Shown here piece after piece: positions 52,127-56,055 of a DNA stretch of 56,055 nt. Positions within the stretch are counted from its first letter, which is position 1. Each line of letters starts with the position of its first letter. Made by a program: the position numbers and the translations under genes. Source of the stretch: Vibrio mediterranei. GTDB taxonomy: Bacteria > Pseudomonadota > Gammaproteobacteria > Enterobacterales > Vibrionaceae. A model generated the notes under the pieces. The model was not told the origin of the DNA, searched no databases, and saw only the letters and a program-made list of their open reading frames with translations. Location of the stretch: NCBI RefSeq assembly GCF_900088415.1, contig NZ_FLLQ01000015.1, positions 1 to 56,055 of the forward strand, in the 5' to 3' direction.

Positions 52127-53294
52127 AGACGAGCAAATCCAGTCTGAAGAACAACAAGACGTTAAGGCTTTAGCCCCAGAAGCTGATACATCGAAAGCTG
52201 AACAAGAAACTTCTCAACACGAACAAGCTAAACCACCAACGACTGCACCGGAATTCGAAGAAAAACAGGGCAAACGTGGTGTTAAGCTTGGTGCGGTAGC
52301 TATTGTTTTAGCAGTTATTTTTGGTGGTGGTCTCAGCTACCAAATGCAAAAGCAGGCCAGCGATTATGAAGCGCGCATCGCCAAGCTTGAGTCACAACTA
52401 CAAGCGACAACAAGCAATTTAAGCAACGAAATGCAGCAAGTGCAGTCGGACACACTTAAACAAGCAAAAACAGTGACACATAAAGCCGAAGTCGTGTTAG
52501 GCCAGCAACAAAAAAGTATTGAAAGCCTGCAACTTGCGGTTGCCGACGTTAAAGGTCGTCGCCCTAATGATTGGCTTCTGGCTGAGGCCGACTATTTGGT
52601 TAAACTCGCGGGTCGCAAACTGTTCTTGGAGCACGATGTGGTAAGTGCGACACGTTTGATGGAAAGTGCTGACCAGCGTATCGCTGCACTCAACGATCCA
52701 AGCTTAGTGTCTCTGCGCCAGTCAATGGCAAATGACATCACCAAGCTACGTACTGTTCCACTTATTGACCGCGACGGACTCGTACTGCGACTAACTTCGC
52801 TACAGCAAGAGGTTGATAAGCTACCTCTTGCCAACGCCATCCTTCCTGATGCACCTGCTGTCGAGAAACGCCAAGTTTCACAAGACATCTACGATTGGCA
52901 AGATAACCTGATGACGTCGTTAAAAGACTTCTCAGAAAACTTTATTACTTTCCGTACTCGCGATGGCAATGTAATCCCACTGCTTTCACCTGAGCAGCAC
53001 TTCTATCTCAAAGAAAACATCAAATCTAAGATAGAAACTGCGATTCGTGCGGTATACAAAGAACAAGGCGAGATCTATAAGGTGTCGTTAGAAACCGCAG
53101 AGAAATGGTCAGAATCGTTTTTTGATATGGACAACAATAGCGTTAAAGAGTTTAACGCTGCGCTAGGCAAACTGAGCCAACAGAATATTCAAGTTAACTA
53201 TCCAGTCAAATTGGAAACTCAAGCTCAATTATCCGATGTCATCAACGAACGTCTGCGCCGTGAAGTCACCACCATCATCACGGAGGAGAAATAA
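52110..53294 (+). CDS. hemX: HemX-family membrane protein
   Basis: HemX is encoded with hemCD in gamma-proteobacteria; its exact role is not known, despite the old label of uroporphyrin methylase. The 394-residue protein has a hydrophilic Gln/Glu-rich cytoplasmic N-terminus, one transmembrane segment (about residues 57-72, AVAIVLAVIFGGGLSY), a periplasmic coiled coil (ASDYEARIAKLESQLQATTSN...), then the conserved NDWLLAEADYLVKLAGRKLFLEHD block. Its stop overlaps the hemY ATG by one base (TAATG). Confidence 0.92.
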   Translation: MTNKNKDEQIQSEEQQDVKALAPEADTSKAEQETSQHEQAKPPTTAPEFEEKQGKRGVKLGAVAIVLAVIFGGGLSYQMQKQASDYEARIAKLESQLQATTSNLSNEMQQVQSDTLKQAKTVTHKAEVVLGQQQKSIESLQLAVADVKGRRPNDWLLAEADYLVKLAGRKLFLEHDVVSATRLMESADQRIAALNDPSLVSLRQSMANDITKLRTVPLIDRDGLVLRLTSLQQEVDKLPLANAILPDAPAVEKRQVSQDIYDWQDNLMTSLKDFSENFITFRTRDGNVIPLLSPEQHFYLKENIKSKIETAIRAVYKEQGEIYKVSLETAEKWSESFFDMDNNSVKEFNAALGKLSQQNIQVNYPVKLETQAQLSDVINERLRREVTTIITEEK

Positions 53295-54475
53295 TGATTC
53301 GATTAATCTTTCTCTTCGTCGTACTTGGTGCGGGTCTATTTGTTGGTACCCAGTTTTCGGGCCAGCAAGGTTATGTACTGATCTCAATTGCCAATAAAAC
53401 CATCGAGATGAGCGTTACAACCCTAGTCGTGTTTGTTATTGCAGCTTTGGCGGGGCTGTTTCTGCTCGAATACATCATCAAGAAAATGCTTTACACCAGC
53501 GTCACGACATTTAATTACTTCAGCGTTCGTAAAATGCGTCGTTCACGCCGCTATACCAATGAGGGTATCGTTAAGCTGCTAGAAGGTGATTGGAAACTTG
53601 CAGAGAAAAAGGTAACACGTTGGGCTAACTATCACGATATGCCGCTTTTATGTTATCTCGTCGCTTCTGAAGCTGCCTTAGGGCAAGGTGACAAAGCGAA
53701 GCGTGACCATTATCTAGCGCTGGCCGCTAAACAGGAAAACTCCGATCTTGCCGTTCAGCTAACTAGAGCGAAACAAGCGGTTCGAGAAGAGGAATGGGAA
53801 GTTGCCGCGAGTACTTTAGAAACTCTCAAAGCAGAACACCCAAACAACTCCATTGTTTTGAGCTTGCAAAAAACAACCTATCGAGAACTTGGCGAGTGGC
53901 AAGCCTTAATTGATTTACTGCCTAAACTCCATAAGGCAAAGCTCATCGATGAACTAGAGCAAAATGAACTGAACGAACGCGCTCAATGTGGATTGCTAGA
54001 AGATATTGCTAGTCAGCAAGGCAGTGAAGGTTTAATCAATCATTGGAATAAGTTGCCACGTAAAACACGCCAAAGCACCCACTTAGTGGGCTGTTTTAGT
54101 AAACAGCTTATCGCTCGAAAGGCTGATGCAGAAGCGTTTACTGTAATTAAAGAAACGTTGAAAAAACAGGGTCATGATGACTTGTATAAGGTATTACCAG
54201 AACTAAACCTTGCAGATACACACCCTGTTGTTGTGCTACTTGAAGATGTTGTTAAAAAGCAACCGGATACACCTGAAGCACAAAGTGCACTAGCGCAATT
54301 CTACTTCCGAGAAGAAAAGTGGCCAGAGGCGCAACGTCATTTCGAGCGTGCCCTATCGCTTCGTCCTGATGTTTCTGACTATGCCTATCTAGCTGATACT
54401 TTAGAAAAGCAGAATTTATCTAAAGCAGCAAGTGAAGTGTCGAGAAAAGCGTTGACACTTATTGAGAGTAAGTAG
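53294..54475 (+). CDS. hemY: HemY protein, tetratricopeptide-repeat membrane protein
   Basis: This is HemY of the gamma-proteobacterial type, not the protoporphyrinogen oxidase of the same name in Bacillus. The 393-residue protein has two N-terminal transmembrane segments (residues 2-22 and 40-62), a cytoplasmic connecting part and TPR-like repeats toward the C-terminus (ALAQFYFREEKWPEAQRHFERALSLRP). It is believed to help protoporphyrin synthesis; the mechanism is unproven. It ends the hemCDXY operon before a strong terminator. Confidence 0.93.
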   Translation: MIRLIFLFVVLGAGLFVGTQFSGQQGYVLISIANKTIEMSVTTLVVFVIAALAGLFLLEYIIKKMLYTSVTTFNYFSVRKMRRSRRYTNEGIVKLLEGDWKLAEKKVTRWANYHDMPLLCYLVASEAALGQGDKAKRDHYLALAAKQENSDLAVQLTRAKQAVREEEWEVAASTLETLKAEHPNNSIVLSLQKTTYRELGEWQALIDLLPKLHKAKLIDELEQNELNERAQCGLLEDIASQQGSEGLINHWNKLPRKTRQSTHLVGCFSKQLIARKADAEAFTVIKETLKKQGHDDLYKVLPELNLADTHPVVVLLEDVVKKQPDTPEAQSALAQFYFREEKWPEAQRHFERALSLRPDVSDYAYLADTLEKQNLSKAASEVSRKALTLIESK

Positions 54476-54489
54476 GCACTATTACTGTT

Positions 54490-54516
54490 AAAAAAGCTCC
54501 TAACGGAGCTTTTTTT
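54490..54516. terminator. Terminator of the hemCDXY operon
   Basis: AAAAAAGCTCC, loop TAAC, and GGAGCTTTTTTT form a strong hairpin with A- and T-tracts on both sides, so it also serves the convergent kinase-like gene. Confidence 0.92.
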
Positions 54517-55507
54517 ATAACTGAAAATCATCTAATGCTTGTTGAGTAAACTTGCTGGTAAATGCATTAATTCTACTGTGGTCTGGACTCCAGCCTAGCA
54601 AGAAACGTTGATAGTCAGCCCAGGCCAATCCAAATAGTGCGCGCCACTCCTCGCAAACACGGTTAGCATTAATTTCCGGTTTAAAATGTTCTATCGCTGA
54701 GTGCAGCTGTATGAAGTAATAGTCAAGGTAACCCGCTACGTTTAAGTCAGCCGTTGAAAAGTCTAATGTCGTGGTAAAGAACAAAGCGACATCTTTAACT
54801 CCTACACCACCCCCTACGTATTGAAAATCTACCGCAGATACAGCACTACCTTGTTTATTGAAGCAGAAGTTAGCCAACTTTGCATCCCCATGTACCAGCG
54901 TTTGGTATGGACACTCGTTTAACTTTTCATCAATGATGTGCGCAGCTTGTTTAAAGCGTTCATCTTGCATTGCTTGCCATTCGTCAGGACGAGTCGCTAA
55001 GTGCCAGTAAGTACCTTGTTTCCAAAGCCCATTCGTATTCGCTCCAAGCCAAAAAGCATGAAACTGAGCAAGCCACTTTAGAACGCTTTTTATCTCCATC
55101 TCTGTTGCTGTTTTCACTACTCTAGCGCGCTCTAATAACTTCAGATCCTCAAGAATGAGCTCAAGGTGAGATTGATACTTATGAGCAGAGAAACACTGTG
55201 GAGCCCAGCCTGAGGGCATTGTCGATACGAACTCCTGATACCAAGAAAACTCTACTTGATAGGACTGGAGCTTTCTTTGATGTGAAAGTTGAGTATTCCA
55301 CCCTTTAGGGTGGCTAGCTGGTACTTCATCAGGTAATTGAATCGCTTTGACAATAACACTAGATAAATGGGATTGTGCGAGCTCAAGTCTAACTAAATGC
55401 CCATAGCCACTCCATAGAGTCTGAATAAGCTCACAGGAGAAAACCTGAGCCTCATTACCAATAACTTCTCGAAGGGTTGGAGTGACCGTAAAGTCAGATA
55501 ATATCAA
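54515..55507 (-). CDS. Aminoglycoside phosphotransferase/ecdysteroid-kinase-like protein
   Basis: This is a 330-residue protein with a protein-kinase-like fold. The catalytic loop TLVHGDAKLANFCF (Brenner motif HGD-x4-N) and the metal-binding SAVDFQYVGGGVGVKDVALF are clear and intact. The LSSVIVKAIQLPDE Lys in the N-lobe probably contacts ATP, and WLAQFHAFWLG lies before the loop. This pattern is that of the EcKinase/choline kinase-like group, whose bacterial members have unknown small-molecule substrates. No resistance role can be claimed. It is a single gene beside the rRNA operon. Confidence 0.82.
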   Translation of the reverse strand: MILSDFTVTPTLREVIGNEAQVFSCELIQTLWSGYGHLVRLELAQSHLSSVIVKAIQLPDEVPASHPKGWNTQLSHQRKLQSYQVEFSWYQEFVSTMPSGWAPQCFSAHKYQSHLELILEDLKLLERARVVKTATEMEIKSVLKWLAQFHAFWLGANTNGLWKQGTYWHLATRPDEWQAMQDERFKQAAHIIDEKLNECPYQTLVHGDAKLANFCFNKQGSAVSAVDFQYVGGGVGVKDVALFFTTTLDFSTADLNVAGYLDYYFIQLHSAIEHFKPEINANRVCEEWRALFGLAWADYQRFLLGWSPDHSRINAFTSKFTQQALDDFQL

Positions 55508-55597
55508 AGTAGACTTCCTAGGTTGGCTGCCATAAAACGGACTCTTACTTTGACAGAGTTAATGATGAAACGAAAGATCAGCGTTTCTCAAGATGTA

Positions 55598-55629
55598 AAA
55601 AAGCCCGCTGATTACTCAGCGGGCTTTTT
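55598..55629 (-). terminator. Terminator of the rRNA operon
   Basis: AAAAAGCCCGCTGA, loop TTAC, and TCAGCGGGCTTTTT form a 14-bp stem 5 nt beyond the tRNA-Ser 3' end. On the minus strand the U-tract is TTTTTT. The stem is symmetrical enough to act both ways. Confidence 0.92.
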
Positions 55630-55633
55630 AATG

Positions 55634-55724
55634 TGGCGGAGAGATAGGGATTTGAACCCTAGATACGCTATTAACGTATGCCGGTTTTCAAGACCGGTGC
55701 TTTCAACCACTCAGCCATCTCTCC
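55634..55724 (-). tRNA. tRNA-Ser (anticodon TGA), CCA encoded
   Basis: This is a 91-nt class II tRNA with acceptor GGAGAGA/TCTCTCC, anticodon loop CTTGAAA (TGA), a long variable arm (CATACGTTAATAGCGTATC) and encoded CCA. It follows the 5S gene in the same orientation, so it is probably a distal tRNA of the rRNA operon. Confidence 0.96.
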
Positions 55725-55780
55725 ACAATATGTAATCGTCCTAAAGTCTTACTTTAATTGCTTTAGTTCGATGTTGTTCA

Positions 55781-55900
55781 AAGCCTGGCGATGTCCTACT
55801 CTCACATGGGGAAGCCCCACACTACCATCGGCGCTATTGCGTTTCACTTCTGAGTTCGGCATGGAGTCAGGTGGGTCCACAACGCTATGGTCGCCAAGCA
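55781..55900 (-). rRNA. rrf: 5S ribosomal RNA
   Basis: A 120-nt gene on the minus strand. It begins TGCTTGGCGACCATAGCG, contains CCTGACTCCATGCCGAACTC and CCGATGGTAGTGTGGGG, and ends CGCCAGGCTT, the standard gamma-proteobacterial 5S with closing stem GCTTGGCG/CGCCAGGC. Confidence 0.97.
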
Positions 55901-55990
55901 AATTCTTAATTCGGAAAGCCGTTATTGTGTTCTCATACACATTCAATTTGTTCTTGCTTTGAGTCCATCAAAACCCTTTGGGTGTTGTAT

Positions 55991-56055
55991 GGTTAAGCCT
56001 CACGGGCAATTAGTACAGGTTAGCTCAACGCCTCACAACGCTTACACACCCTGCC
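55991..56055 (-). rRNA. rrl: 23S ribosomal RNA, 3' end (rest outside the window)
   Basis: The minus strand shows CGTTGAGCTAACCTGTACTAAT followed by the end GTGAGGCTTAACC, the conserved 3' terminus of 23S rRNA. About 65 nt are inside the window. The exact end is uncertain by a few bases. Confidence 0.93.

Noticed and set aside
55678..55962. Open frame across tRNA-Ser and 5S rRNA
   Set aside because: It lies in stable RNA genes and is a chance frame.

Overview
The window looks like a stretch of the main chromosome of a gamma-proteobacterium, most probably a Vibrio. The gene clusters (thrU-tyrU-glyT-thrT-tufB, coaA, birA-murB, typA/glnA-glnL-glnG, lexA/plsB, ubiCA, rpoH-ftsXEY, rsmD, lysA-dapF-xerC, cyaY/cyaA, hemCDXY) are those of enterobacteria and vibrios. 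The LexA boxes, NtrC boxes, sigma-54 promoter and cyaA CRP site are all of the gamma-proteobacterial type. The species cannot be fixed from the sequence. I see no phage, integron, insertion sequence, CRISPR array or defence island: this is core genome with a few small accessory genes.

Layout. 1-1060: 5' part of an EF-Tu gene and four tRNA genes (Thr, Gly, Tyr, Thr), all on the minus strand behind one promoter with a GC-rich discriminator. 1.2-8.1 kb: coaA, birA-murB, a GNAT acetyltransferase, pssA and typA. 8.1-13.3 kb: the nitrogen block, with glnA under NtrC boxes and a sigma-54 promoter, a DUF4124 periplasmic protein, glnL and glnG. 13.5-19.4 kb: a large CACHE-GGDEF-EAL signalling protein convergent with hemN, then a DUF2489 protein, yihI and a methyltransferase. 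19.5-24.9 kb: lexA with two SOS boxes, divergent plsB, ubiC-ubiA and a FliL-like orphan.

24.9-31.8 kb: glpE-glpG, a DnaA-box/GATC-rich spacer, rpoH, ftsX-ftsE-ftsY (FtsY carries a hexanucleotide Glu-Ala repeat), rsmD and a DUF1145 gene. 31.8-36.3 kb: small membrane and accessory genes, including MarC-family, YecH, YhhN, a 26-residue membrane peptide with its own promoter, strong ribosome binding site and terminator, a HEPN-like membrane-anchored protein, a DUF2500 protein and an amidohydrolase-like lipoprotein. 36.3-44.8 kb: an EAL-HDOD protein, rhtB, pldB-yigL, an EVE protein, a COG3650-like lipoprotein, a DTW protein, yigB, xerC and DUF484. 44.9-54.5 kb: dapF-lysA-lptM, cyaY, cyaA and hemCDXY. 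54.5-56.0 kb: a small-molecule kinase-like protein, then the distal end of an rRNA operon on the minus strand (23S 3' end, 5S, tRNA-Ser).

Functional links. PssA, PlsB and PldB act on phospholipids. HemN and HemC/D/X/Y belong to haem synthesis. LysA and DapF share the lysine/diaminopimelate pathway, and XerC is encoded just downstream. FtsE-FtsX-FtsY-RpoH form the conserved division, protein-targeting and heat-shock cluster. The least explained parts are the 26-residue peptide unit, the HEPN-like protein, the DnaA-box/GATC cluster upstream of glpE, the hairpin in the hemN leader and the palindrome after glnG.
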